Shown here piece after piece: positions 1 through 10,817 of a stretch of 64,000 nt of DNA. Where the stretch lies: the NCBI GenBank assembly GCA_001593865.1, contig LUCB01000007.1, forward strand, positions 35,282 through 99,281, given 5' to 3'. Source of the stretch: Candidatus Bathyarchaeota archaeon B24. Lineage in GTDB: Archaea > Thermoproteota > CALKCG01 > B24. Numbering within the stretch: the first letter of the stretch is position 1; every line of letters begins with the position of its first letter. The position numbers were made by a program, and so were the translations under genes. The notes beneath the pieces were generated by a model that saw nothing but the letters and a program-made list of their open reading frames with translations, made no database searches and had not been told where the DNA came from.

Positions 1-2
1 GT

Positions 3-539
3 ATGGATTTGTTCGAGGCTATAAGGGGTAGGCGTAGTGTGAGGAGGTATCTCGATAAGCCTGTGGAGGAGGAGAAGGTTCTTCGATGTCTCTACGCGGC
101 CCATTGGGCTCCCTCGGCGCATAACTCTCAGCCCTGGAGCTTCGTAGTAGTTAGGGACCCTGAAACCAGGAGGAGGCTGGCGGAGGTTCATAGGTGGGGT
201 AGGTTTATGGCCGAGGCCCCTGTGGCCATAGCCGTCGTGGGAGACCCCGGTCTCTCGAGCTTCTGGCGTGAAGACCTAGGCGCGGCGGTCGAGAACATGC
301 TCCTAGCGGCCTATGCTCAGGGATTAGGCTCGTGCTGGATGGGTGTGGCGGGTACGGAGTACGAGGAGCCTATAAAGAGGATTCTAGGCATACCCGGCCG
401 ACTCAGGGTTCTATGCATGGTCTCCCTCGGCTATCCGGCGGAAAAACCCACGCGGGGTAGGCAGCCTCTAAAAAGCAAGGTACACTGGGAGAAATACGGC
501 GTCCAAAGGGATTTCGAAGAACCAAGATTCCCATCCTAA
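3..539 (+). CDS. Nitroreductase family protein
   Basis: ORF with N-terminal EAIRGRRSVRRY and APSAHNSQPW motifs typical of nitroreductases. Confidence 0.9.
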   Translation: MDLFEAIRGRRSVRRYLDKPVEEEKVLRCLYAAHWAPSAHNSQPWSFVVVRDPETRRRLAEVHRWGRFMAEAPVAIAVVGDPGLSSFWREDLGAAVENMLLAAYAQGLGSCWMGVAGTEYEEPIKRILGIPGRLRVLCMVSLGYPAEKPTRGRQPLKSKVHWEKYGVQRDFEEPRFPS

Positions 540-640
540 TACCCCCTAGTCTTCTCTGTATCTGAAGAGGTAAGAAGGCGTCTCGGCTTTTTCGATAGGA
601 GAAAAATATTGGGAGAGTTTAACCCGAACCTGCATACTCC

Positions 641-690
641 ATTACCGGGGGTAATTTATCATGGAAAAACTATAGAGGGAGGGGGTCGCA
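641..690 (+). repeat. Partial copy of dispersed structured repeat (ATTACC..GGTAATTTATCATGGAAAAA..)
   Basis: Shares ATTACC(n)GGGTAATTTATCATGGAAAAAC and a GAGGG-rich segment with 36801..36894 and 42721..42822; 3' half diverged or absent. Confidence 0.6.
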
Positions 691-738
691 TGCGAAAAGA
701 CTTAAGTTTCCGCCGGGGTATCTCTGAGACGGTCGGTC

Positions 739-1872
739 TTGTCTGAGGTTTTCATGGTCGACGCGAGGTCTAGAAGCAGCGACGAGAGCCTCGTCAGGAA
801 GCTTGTGAGGCTTATGGATAGGGCTGGTCTACCCGGGATGGTGGGTAAGGGGGATAGGGTCGCTGTTAAGACCCACATGGGAGCCCCGCTCACCACCCGC
901 TACCTCAGACCCTTCTATGTTAGAACGGTCGTCGAATACCTCCGAAGCCTCGGTGCGGAGCCGACCGTCGTCGAAACCACGGGGCTAGGGCTGCTGGACC
1001 CCAGGGGGACGGCTGAGAAGTATCTCAAGATCGCCGTCTCGCACGGGTTCACGGAGGAGACGGTGGACGCGGAGATCCTCATAATGGACGGTGAGCGGGG
1101 TCTAGACTGTGTTAAAATCGACGTGGACGGGTTTAGGCTCAAGGAGGTCTCGGTTCCACGTAGGCTTATGGATTTCGACTTCATGGTCGGCTTAGCCCAC
1201 TTTAAAGGACACGAGATCACCGGGTTCGGTGGGGCGATAAAGAACTACGGGGCAGGATGCGTATGCAAGGAGACGAAGTATTATATACACTTCGAGAACA
1301 AGCCCACCGTAGACGAGGCTCTATGCGACGGATGCGGCGAGTGCGTCGACGCATGCCCCACAGGCGCCATCACGCTACGCGGAGGAAAGGCTAAGGTAGA
1401 CTGGAACCTATGCTACGGGTGTAAGGCCTGTCAATCCGTCTGCCCCAGGAAGGCTTTGAAATCCACCAGACACAGGGACCCTAAGGAGGTTCAGCTGCGG
1501 GTAGTCGACGCGGCTTACGCGGTCCTGAAGACCCTAGGCTTCGACAAAGTCTTCAGCCTGAACTTTCTGATAGAGGTGGATTGGAGGTGCGACTGCGAGC
1601 ATCGTCAACGAGGCTGGTCAGACCTACCGATAGTCCCGGATATCGGCATACTCGCGTCGATGGACCCGGTGGCCATCGATAAGGCGTCCATAGACCTGGT
1701 AAACAAAGCCCCGGCCATACCAGGCTCTCAGGCTTACGAGGTAGGCGCCGTAGAGCCAGGCTCCGACAAGTTCAGATTAATATATCCGGATATAGACTGG
1801 GAGTTCATGCTTAAGGCTTCTGAGAAGATGGGGTTAGGCTCTCAGGAGTATAAGCTGGTCAAGGTCTCCTAG
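739..1872 (+). CDS. DUF362 domain-containing protein with 2x[4Fe-4S] ferredoxin domain
   Basis: CDGCGECVDACP and CYGCKACQSVCP motifs; DUF362-like KTHMG, GHEITGFGGAIKN. Confidence 0.85.
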   Translation: MSEVFMVDARSRSSDESLVRKLVRLMDRAGLPGMVGKGDRVAVKTHMGAPLTTRYLRPFYVRTVVEYLRSLGAEPTVVETTGLGLLDPRGTAEKYLKIAVSHGFTEETVDAEILIMDGERGLDCVKIDVDGFRLKEVSVPRRLMDFDFMVGLAHFKGHEITGFGGAIKNYGAGCVCKETKYYIHFENKPTVDEALCDGCGECVDACPTGAITLRGGKAKVDWNLCYGCKACQSVCPRKALKSTRHRDPKEVQLRVVDAAYAVLKTLGFDKVFSLNFLIEVDWRCDCEHRQRGWSDLPIVPDIGILASMDPVAIDKASIDLVNKAPAIPGSQAYEVGAVEPGSDKFRLIYPDIDWEFMLKASEKMGLGSQEYKLVKVS

Positions 1873-1882
1873 AGGGAGGGTC

Positions 1883-2380
1883 ATGTCTAAACCCTACAGG
1901 TACCGTCTAAACGTGAGGAGTATAAAGAGCGTAGTGAAGGAGGTCGAGCAGCGTTTCGGCGTGAGGCTTAGCCGTAAAGCATCGTGGGAGGCTTTGAGGG
2001 TCGACAAGGACCGCGAAGTATACGTCGTAGACGGTGTACCGATACTCGTGAGGGTCGGCGACGACATATATCCGTCGATACTCTGCGTCGAGAGGGGGCT
2101 TGTGAGCCTTCCGAAGGTCGTGGTCGACATGGGAGCCGTCCCCCACATAGCCAACGGTGCAGACGTCATGCTACCGGGTGTGGTGAAGGTCGAGGGGGTC
2201 TTCGAGGAGGGAGACATAGTCGCCGTGGTGGATGAGAGACACGGTAGAACGCTGGCTATAGCGCGTAGCCTGGTATCGTCTGAGGAAGCCTCGACCCTAG
2301 AGAGGGGTAGAGGATTTAAAAACATACATCACGTAGGAGACAGGTTCTGGAGGGCTATGAAAACCTACGGGTTCGTCTAA
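1883..2380 (+). CDS. PUA domain RNA-binding protein
   Basis: C-terminal PUA-like segment VVDMGAVPHIANGADVMLPGVVKVEGVFEEGDIVAVV. Confidence 0.8.
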   Translation: MSKPYRYRLNVRSIKSVVKEVEQRFGVRLSRKASWEALRVDKDREVYVVDGVPILVRVGDDIYPSILCVERGLVSLPKVVVDMGAVPHIANGADVMLPGVVKVEGVFEEGDIVAVVDERHGRTLAIARSLVSSEEASTLERGRGFKNIHHVGDRFWRAMKTYGFV

Positions 2381-2439
2381 GCCTTGGAAGGAGGCTAAGC
2401 TTTATATGAACGGCTACCCTCCTGGTATCGGGGGATAGG

Positions 2440-3069
2440 TTGGCTAGACTCAGGCTCCCCCACTTCACCTTCAAGTTCCCACGGGACACCCCGTCGAGCG
2501 TAGTTCTCAGAAGCCTAGCGGCGACCGTCTGGTGGGCTCAGTACAGGCTTTCGAGCAAGAGGGTGACCGTAGGGGTGGTGATCCTCAAATCCATAAGGGA
2601 AGGGGAGATATCCTTCATAACCAACGACGCCGAGGTCGCCGAGCTAGCCCTGTCGATAACGGGGAGAAGCCTAAGCCTAAGGGAGTGGTATGAGGAGACT
2701 CTTATCAAAGGCGGGTGGGACCTGAGGACTCCCCCCACGTCGACCTTAGAGGAGATCTCGAGGAGCTGCGAGTGTGTATCGTGCTTCATGGAGCTTTCGA
2801 AGACAGCTAAGAAAGCCGTGTTCACGACCGTCAAGAACGTAAACCCGGAGAAGGTCAACACCTTATCTGGGCTGCTTCTCTTTCTGGGCGCCTTAAGCAG
2901 AGGAGCCTACACGTTCAGGCTTAAACCGGAGAGGCTACACCCGGTTATCCTCAGGCTTCTAGAGAAGATAGCGGAGACGGGTATGGTAAACTTCGAGTGG
3001 CTTGGATACGATAGGGAAAACCCCGAAGCCCTGATATGGACCGGGGAGGAGACGACGTATATAATATAG
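2440..3069 (+). CDS. Hypothetical protein
   Basis: Open frame (TTG start) with a gene-sized gap on both sides; no family recognised. Confidence 0.55.
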   Translation: MARLRLPHFTFKFPRDTPSSVVLRSLAATVWWAQYRLSSKRVTVGVVILKSIREGEISFITNDAEVAELALSITGRSLSLREWYEETLIKGGWDLRTPPTSTLEEISRSCECVSCFMELSKTAKKAVFTTVKNVNPEKVNTLSGLLLFLGALSRGAYTFRLKPERLHPVILRLLEKIAETGMVNFEWLGYDRENPEALIWTGEETTYII

Positions 3070-3071
3070 CG

Positions 3072-3995
3072 TCACACAGGCTCGTAGACAGGGTTCGAAT
3101 CGGTAGAGACCACGCCTCTATCCATCAGCTCTAGAATGTTCCTAGGCAGGGTGAAGAGCCTCCGCTTGATCCTAGGCTCGTAGAACCTCAGGTTGACCCT
3201 CCTAGCCTCTATGCGTCTGGCCTCTTCTTCCTCGGTTAAATCGAGCGGGTCGAACCGCTTAGACCCCAACACGAAGCCCCACTCTGCGTCGAACGACTGT
3301 ATGTACAGCGTGTAGGCGCGGGTTATGGGAAAGACCTCCCCGATAGTCTTGTAGATCGAAGCGAAGCTTCTACCGGTGTGGGAGGGGCTTTCAGCCTGAG
3401 TAACCATGATACCGTCTTCCTTAAGGATACCATAGACCATCCTGTAGAACTCCAGGGTGTACAGCATGATCGCGGGGCTCCCGGCCGCCGGGTCTGTGAG
3501 GTCGCATATAACCACGTCGAACCTACCGGGTGTACACTCTTCGACGAACTTCCTACCGTCGCCGAAAACAAGCCTAACCCTCTTATCGTCGAAAGACCCC
3601 TGGTGGAATTCAGGCAGGTACTTCTTCGTAATCTCTATAAGCTCCTCGTCGAGGTCCACCATAACAGCCTCTTCCACTGTATTGTGCTTCAAAACCTCCC
3701 TGAGAGTAGCACCCTCCCCACCGCCTATGACGAGAACACTCCTAGGATTAGGATGCGTGAGCATGATCGGTTGAACCAGCGTCTCGTGGTAGATGTACTC
3801 GTCCCTTATCGAAGACTGAACCTTGCCGTCTAAAACCAAGGTCTTACCCAGGTCCGGAAGCTCTAGTATGGCGACGTCCTGAAACTTGGTTTTTCCAAGA
3901 TAGTATACACTAGATATACAGTACATGTGTGCGCTGTTAGGCGTCTGCTGCTCTATGAACCAGTTTGAAGACGACGGTTTAACGGGTTGCCCCAC
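3072..3995 (-). CDS. speE: Spermidine synthase / polyamine aminopropyltransferase
   Basis: VLVIGGGEGATLREVLKH and DVVICDLTDP motifs. Confidence 0.93.
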   Translation of the reverse strand: MGQPVKPSSSNWFIEQQTPNSAHMYCISSVYYLGKTKFQDVAILELPDLGKTLVLDGKVQSSIRDEYIYHETLVQPIMLTHPNPRSVLVIGGGEGATLREVLKHNTVEEAVMVDLDEELIEITKKYLPEFHQGSFDDKRVRLVFGDGRKFVEECTPGRFDVVICDLTDPAAGSPAIMLYTLEFYRMVYGILKEDGIMVTQAESPSHTGRSFASIYKTIGEVFPITRAYTLYIQSFDAEWGFVLGSKRFDPLDLTEEEEARRIEARRVNLRFYEPRIKRRLFTLPRNILELMDRGVVSTDSNPVYEPV

Positions 3996-3998
3996 CTC

Positions 3999-4430
3999 TC
4001 AGCCCCCTGACCATATGATGCCTCTCTTAAGCTCCATCACCTGAACGCTCTTAGGCCTTAACGCTTTAATTATGTGATCGTAAGCTTTCCAAGGGTCTGC
4101 ATAACTGCCGCACGTGAAGATATCTATAGAGGCGTAACCAAACTCGGGCCACGTATGTATCGACAAGTGGGACTCCTTGACCACCACGACCCCTGTAACT
4201 CCCTGAGGGTTAAACTCGTGGAATATCTCGCCGCATATCTCCATGTTGGCTTTCCTAGCAGCGTCCATAAGCGTCTTCCTCAGGAGCATGGGGTTATCTA
4301 GGACCTCCCGGCTACAGCCGAAGGCTTCGACTATTATATGCCTACCTATGGCTTTCAGCCCCCTACTGATAACTCTTTCAGCGAGCATTTGAACCGGAGA
4401 AATTAAACCCCCGAGGTTAAATTTAAACAT
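3999..4430 (-). CDS. speD: S-adenosylmethionine decarboxylase proenzyme
   Basis: KESHLSIHTWPEFGYASIDIFTCG pyruvoyl-processing motif. Confidence 0.95.
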   Translation of the reverse strand: MFKFNLGGLISPVQMLAERVISRGLKAIGRHIIVEAFGCSREVLDNPMLLRKTLMDAARKANMEICGEIFHEFNPQGVTGVVVVKESHLSIHTWPEFGYASIDIFTCGSYADPWKAYDHIIKALRPKSVQVMELKRGIIWSGG

Positions 4431-4465
4431 TATCCCGATTGTTCAATTTAAATCAAAAATATTCA

Positions 4466-4485
4466 AGAAAAAACTGGTTTTTTCT
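4466..4485. promoter_or_regulatory. Palindrome AGAAAAAAC-TG-GTTTTTTCT between divergent speD and ppa (candidate operator)
   Basis: Perfect 9-bp inverted repeat. Confidence 0.4.
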
Positions 4486-4527
4486 GATTTATTTTGAGGA
4501 AAAACGTTTAAACCAGGAATAAATTTA

Positions 4528-4545
4528 AGAAAAATGGTTTTTTCT
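4528..4545. promoter_or_regulatory. Second, imperfect copy AGAAAAATGGTTTTTTCT of the speD/ppa palindrome
   Basis: Same motif about 62 bp from the first copy. Confidence 0.35.
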
Positions 4546-4591
4546 GGTTGGAAGCCGGTTAAAGTTATAAACACGCTCGACCCCCTATTCT

Positions 4592-5137
4592 ATGGAGGTG
4601 TCAACCGTGAACATGCTTCACGACGTCCCCCTAGGCGATAAGGCGCCGTACGAGTTTAACGTAGTGATAGAGAACGTCAAAGGCAGCTCGAACAAGGTCG
4701 AGTACGATAAGGAGACGGGGGTTTTCAAGCTAGATAGGGTTCTTTACTCAGCCGTCTACTGGCCCTTCGACTACGGCTTCGCACCTCAGACTTGGCACGA
4801 GGATGAAGACCCGCTCGACGTCGTGGTCCTAACCACCCACCCCACCTTCCCCGGATGCGTGGTGACCGTCAGACCGGTGTCGCTCATAGTGATGGAGGAT
4901 GAAAAGGGGATAGACGACAAGGTGGTAGCCGTCCCGGTCGATGATCCAAGATTCGAGCATATAAAGGACTACGAGGATATACCTGAGCACATCCGAAAGG
5001 AGATTCAAGAGTTCTTCGAAACCTATAAGCGGCTGGAGCCTGGTAAATGGGTCAAGTTTAAAGAGTGGAGAACCCGCGAAGAAGCTATGAAGACGGTAGA
5101 GAAGGCTATGCAGATGTACAAGGAAAAATTCCGGTGA
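4592..5137 (+). CDS. ppa: Inorganic pyrophosphatase
   Basis: SSNKVEYDKETGVFKLDRVLYSAVYWPFDYGFAPQT, DEDPLDVVVL. Confidence 0.96.
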   Translation: MEVSTVNMLHDVPLGDKAPYEFNVVIENVKGSSNKVEYDKETGVFKLDRVLYSAVYWPFDYGFAPQTWHEDEDPLDVVVLTTHPTFPGCVVTVRPVSLIVMEDEKGIDDKVVAVPVDDPRFEHIKDYEDIPEHIRKEIQEFFETYKRLEPGKWVKFKEWRTREEAMKTVEKAMQMYKEKFR

Positions 5138-5158
5138 AGAAGAAGCTGAACCATAGAC

Positions 5159-5177
5159 GTTTATATCCCCTAACCCT
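5159..5177 (+). repeat. 19-bp exact duplicate of the rRNA upstream box GTTTATATCCCCTAACCCT
   Basis: Identical to 6235..6253. Confidence 0.6.
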
Positions 5178-5438
5178 TGCTTTTCCGCCTAAACGTTGCT
5201 TATTTCCATTTCCTGAAGATCATATTTAGGTTTAATCCATGTACCTTCTCCGAGCCTTAAGAAGCTGATGTAAACGAAAATAAGGAAAACCCTTTTTATC
5301 TAGGCGACCTTTGATAACGGAGTGATAAGAGGGGGGAAGAGCCTTCTGCAGAACAGACTACGCATTTCTGATCTCAAAATACCGAGGTTTAGATAAGGTT
5401 AATATCAGATCTTGTGAACCATAGAGGTGGTGGAGTAG

Positions 5439-5672
5439 TTGGTAAAAGTCGTCTCGATAGAGGTTCCTGAAGAAGTTAATGAGTGGGAAGTTAGGGTAGC
5501 CTCAGCCGTGGAACTCTACAGGGTTGGAAAGGTTACCCTCAAGCAGGCTGCTGACATAGCTGGGGTTTGCGTCGAAGACTTCATGAAGCTTCTAAGTCGA
5601 CGCGGAGTCAGCGTTGTGAACTGGTCTTCAGAGGAGCTCAGAAGAGAGCTGGAGAGTCTTGATCGTCTCTAA
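5439..5672 (+). CDS. UPF0175-like small antitoxin candidate
   Basis: Short HTH-like protein overlapping a downstream PIN-like ORF; VELYRVGKVTLKQAADIAGVCVEDFMKLL. Confidence 0.7.
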   Translation: MVKVVSIEVPEEVNEWEVRVASAVELYRVGKVTLKQAADIAGVCVEDFMKLLSRRGVSVVNWSSEELRRELESLDRL

Positions 5673-6123
5673 CACCTCCCCTCTTATAGTGCTTAAGAAA
5701 GCTAGAGCTATAATGCTCCTCACCGAGCTTTTCAAGGAGATCCTTATCCCATCAGCCGTCTGGAGCGAACTAAAGGTTAGGGAGGAGGAGTTCTTCAAGA
5801 GACTAGAGGGGCTACGCATCACCGAAGTAGGTGATAGACGTCTCGTGAACGCGCTTGCTCTAACCGTGGATCTTGGGGAGGCCGAGGCCATAGCCCTCAG
5901 CCTAGAAACGGATGTACCTCTCCTGATAGATGACCTTAAAGGCCGAAGAATCGCTAGGAGAATGGGAGTTAGGATTATAGGTAGCTTAGGTGTATTAGCC
6001 TTAGCCAAGAGAAACGGGCTGGTCGACTGCGTAAAGCCTTACATAGACAGGTTCCTAGCTGAGGGCTACTACCTCGACAAAAGACTGGTCGAGGAGTTCC
6101 TCAAAGCACTTGACGAGGCTTAG
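5659..6123 (+). CDS. DUF3368-like PIN domain toxin candidate
   Basis: IVSNTSPLIVLKKA, DLGEAEAIALSLE, LLIDDLKGRRIARRMGV. Confidence 0.8.
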   Translation: MIVSNTSPLIVLKKARAIMLLTELFKEILIPSAVWSELKVREEEFFKRLEGLRITEVGDRRLVNALALTVDLGEAEAIALSLETDVPLLIDDLKGRRIARRMGVRIIGSLGVLALAKRNGLVDCVKPYIDRFLAEGYYLDKRLVEEFLKALDEA

Positions 6124-6234
6124 AAGAGTATTCGACTTCCCCTTCGAAGTTCTCGGTCATAAGCACAGTTTTAAGGCTTTAAAGCGAGAGCTGGAGGGGG
6201 AGGTTACCCTGGGATAAAGGTATTCATAAGCAAA

Positions 6235-6253
6235 GTTTATATCCCCTAACCCT
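6235..6253 (+). promoter_or_regulatory. Putative rRNA operon promoter region (TTTATAT box, GTTTATATCCCCTAACCCT)
   Basis: TATA-like box about 200 bp upstream of 16S, duplicated at 5159. Confidence 0.5.
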
Positions 6254-6409
6254 AACATCTCTTTCTGGAGGCTCCCGGCCTCCGCCCACAACACCCGGCG
6301 GTGGCGTCGGGTGTCGACTATGAAGGGTTACACCCGAGGATGAACCACACCCGACCTCCTGTTGTGGGCATAGACATGAGGACCCAACCTCGACGAGTTG
6401 GGTCTGAAG

Positions 6410-6429
6410 AGGGGGCTTGAGGAGAATAA
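6410..6429 (+). other. 16S rRNA processing stem, 5' strand
   Basis: AGGGGGCTTGAGGAGAATAA is the exact reverse complement of 7974..7993. Confidence 0.9.
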
Positions 6430-6444
6430 GGCCTTGCGCGGCCG

Positions 6445-7940
<1,496 letters not shown>

Positions 7941-7973
7941 CGGATAGTGTGTGCGACATGTATGGCCGACCTA

Positions 7974-7993
7974 TTATTCTCCTCAAGCCCCCT
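7974..7993 (+). other. 16S rRNA processing stem, 3' strand
   Basis: TTATTCTCCTCAAGCCCCCT complementary to 6410..6429. Confidence 0.9.
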
Positions 7994-8063
7994 ATCCCTG
8001 ATGCAGCCCGGGAGACCTGGTCTTCCGGGTGAAGAGCGGAGCGTTCTCTTCAGGACGCTATGA

Positions 8064-8082
8064 GGCTACGTATAGGCTACCT
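8064..8082 (+). other. 23S rRNA processing stem, 5' strand
   Basis: GGCTACGTATAGGCTACCT is the exact reverse complement of 12412..12430. Confidence 0.9.
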
Positions 8083-10067
8083 ACACGTGGCGGCTGCTGG
8101 GTTCCCGAGTAGACCCGGCACGCTAAGCCGCCTGGTGGATGGCTCGGCTTGGGCGCCGAGGAAGGGCGTGGCAAGCTGCGATAAGCCCCGGGGAGGCGCA
8201 TGCAGCCTTAGATCCGGGGATCCCCGAATGGGACCTCCTGCCATGGGTTAATAGCCCATGGCGCTCCCACCCTCCTCGGAGGGGGGAGTGGGAACCCCCC
8301 GAACGGAAACATCCAAGTAGGGGGAGGAAAAGAAACCATCATGGGATTCCCTGAGTACCGGCGAGGGAAAGGGGAGGAGCCCAAACCGAACCCCTGGGGC
8401 TGACAAACCCCACGGGGATGTGGTGTAGAGGCTCAGCCTATAACGCCCACCACCCTGGGAAGCCGAAGTGGCCTGGAACGGCCCGCCATAGAGGGTGATA
8501 GCCCCGTAGGCGTAACCAGGGTTAGTGGGCTGGCTGAGCCGGAGTACCACACCTTGGTTTTGGTGTGGGAATCTGGGTGGAACCAGCATCCAAGGCTAAA
8601 TACGTCCCAAGACCGATAGCGCACTAGTACGGTGACGGAAAGCTGAAAAGCACCCCGGAAGGGGGGTGAAAAGAGCCTGAAACCAGGCGGCGATATCCGT
8701 GTGGGGCCCGAAAGGGTGGATCCACCCCGAAGGAAGCCGTGGCGACACGGTTGTACGAGGGGTGGGGACCAGGGTCCCACGTTCCGTTTCGAACCACGGG
8801 CCGGGGAGTTCACCTCCACGGCGAGCTTAAGGGCTTTAAAGCCCGTAGGCGGAGGGAAACCGACAGGTCCGCAGCCGGGCCGCGAGGCTCGGTGAGGGAC
8901 GGGGTCTGAAAGGGCCCGGAGTCGTGGGGGTGATAACCAGAAACCGGGCGATCTAGCCCTGGGCAGGGCGAAGCCGGGCGAAAGCCCGGTGGAGGCCCGA
9001 AGGGATGTTGACGTGCAATTCGCTCCTCTGACCTGGGGCTAGGGGCCAAAAGCCAATCTAGCCCGGTGATAGCTGGTTCCTCCCGAAATGGGTCGCAGCC
9101 CAGCCTCAGGCGAGGTAGCCTAGGGGGTAGAGCACCGATAGGGTGGCAAGGGTCCGAAAGGGCCCACCACCCTTTCGAACTCCGAATCCCTAGGCTCCGT
9201 AGACCCTGGGAGACGGGCGTCGGGGGGTAAGCTCCCGAGCCGCGAGGGGAACAACCCGGACAGGGGTTAAGGCCCCTAAATGCCGGCTAAGTGTTAACGC
9301 GAAGGGAGTCCCCAGCCTGAGACAGCTGGGAGGTAGGCTTAGAAGCAGCCACCCTCTAAGCAACGCGTAACAGCGGACCAGCCGAGGCTGGGGGCCCCGA
9401 AAATGGACGGGGCTTAAGCCGGCTGCCGATACCCCTGGGCCCGGCGTACACGCGCCGGGTTGGTAGGGAGGCGTCGCGGCTGGGTAGAAGCCGAGCCGTA
9501 AGGTTCGGTGGACCGGCCGCGAATGTAGATCCCGGTGGTAGTAGCAGCAAAGAGGGGTGAGAATCCCCTCCGCCGCAGGGGCCAGGGTTCTCCGGCAATG
9601 CTCGTCAGCCGGAGGTTAGTCGGTCCTAAGGCGGCCCTTAACCGGTCGCCGCCGAAAGGGAAACCGGTTTATATTCCGGTACCGTAGGGGTACGTGCGGC
9701 GACGCAGGCTCCCAACCTGACGCCTCCGGGTAGGCTGAGTGGGGTTGCCGCCCCATTTAACCGCTGAAGCCTGGGGAGTGCCGTAAGGGCGAGAACCAGG
9801 TGAAGGCGGGAATAGCCTCCCGCATAGGGGGGTTCAGCCGATCCCGGGGGACAGGGAAAAGGGTTGGGAGAAGGATCCCCTACGACCGTACCTAGAACCG
9901 ACACAGGTGCCCCTGGGTGAGAAGCCTAAGGCGTGTCGGGTCAACGCGGGTGAGGGAATTCGGCAAATTAGCCCCGTACCTTCGGAAGAAGGGGTGCCTG
10001 CGGTCTTAGCCCACGAAGGCTGGGACTGCAGGTCGCAGTGACAAGGGGGCCCCGACTGTTTAATAAA

Positions 10068-10691
10068 CGGGTAGAGACGCCGGATGAGGCTGAAGAATTT
10101 TAAATAGACCTCGTCTTCATTAAGAGATATGATAATGAGTAGTGAACAGCGAAATGACGCATATATCATGGGATTATTTTATGGAGACGGCACAACCTAC
10201 AAGACGAAGAAAGGCGCCTATCAGGTTTGGATAGACCAGTCAGATAAAAACAAGGATATACTAGAATATGTGGCGGTACCTAAGCTTAGGCTAATGAACG
10301 TCAAACTGTTCTTCTATCAATTTATTGATAGAAGACATCGGTTAAAGAAATGGAGATTGGCTCTTTATTCAAAAACGTTCTTTGATAGATTAAAAAAGGT
10401 CAAGCGAGATCCTTTAGGATATTTAAAGACGCTTAACGATGATGAAGTAAGGTATTTTATTGCAGGCTTGTTCGACGCTGAAGGCACTAAGACCGATAGA
10501 CTAGTTATATATAACAGAAATCTCGAACTCTTACAGGAGATAGGAAGACGACTTAGCAATTTTAATATTCACTCTAAAATTTACAAGTTCGGCTCAATTT
10601 ATGGTTTACAAATTCACAGGAAAAGCTCTGTGAAGATTTTCCTTAAAATAATACCGTCTTACAGGTTGACGGCGTCCTCGCCCGGTTAAAA
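10068..10691 (+). mobile_element. 23S rRNA intron 1 (archaeal-type) encoding a LAGLIDADG endonuclease
   Basis: Interrupts conserved TTTAATAA|AACATAGG; ends contain CGGG..GACGCC / GGCGTC..CCCG complementary strands; exact junction ambiguous within an A run. Confidence 0.9.
10129..10689 (+). CDS. LAGLIDADG homing endonuclease (intron 1)
   Basis: Two motifs: AYIMGLFYGDGT and YFIAGLFDAEGT. Confidence 0.9.
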   Translation: MIMSSEQRNDAYIMGLFYGDGTTYKTKKGAYQVWIDQSDKNKDILEYVAVPKLRLMNVKLFFYQFIDRRHRLKKWRLALYSKTFFDRLKKVKRDPLGYLKTLNDDEVRYFIAGLFDAEGTKTDRLVIYNRNLELLQEIGRRLSNFNIHSKIYKFGSIYGLQIHRKSSVKIFLKIIPSYRLTASSPG

Positions 10692-10817
10692 AACATAGGT
10701 AGCCGCAAGCCCGAAAGGGTGTGTACGGCTGCTGAATCCTGGCCAGTGCCGGTACCTAAAACCCGGGTCCAACCGGGCTAAGGGCCGGTAAACGCCGGGA
10801 GTAACTCTGACTCTCTC

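Noticed and set aside
3085-3110. GGTTCGAATC-like tRNA T-loop string
   Set aside because: It lies in the 3' end of the intact speE coding sequence and no cloverleaf is evident.
9337-9337. U1061A in the GTPase centre
   Set aside because: A at 1061 occurs naturally in some bacteria, so it is not remarkable alone.
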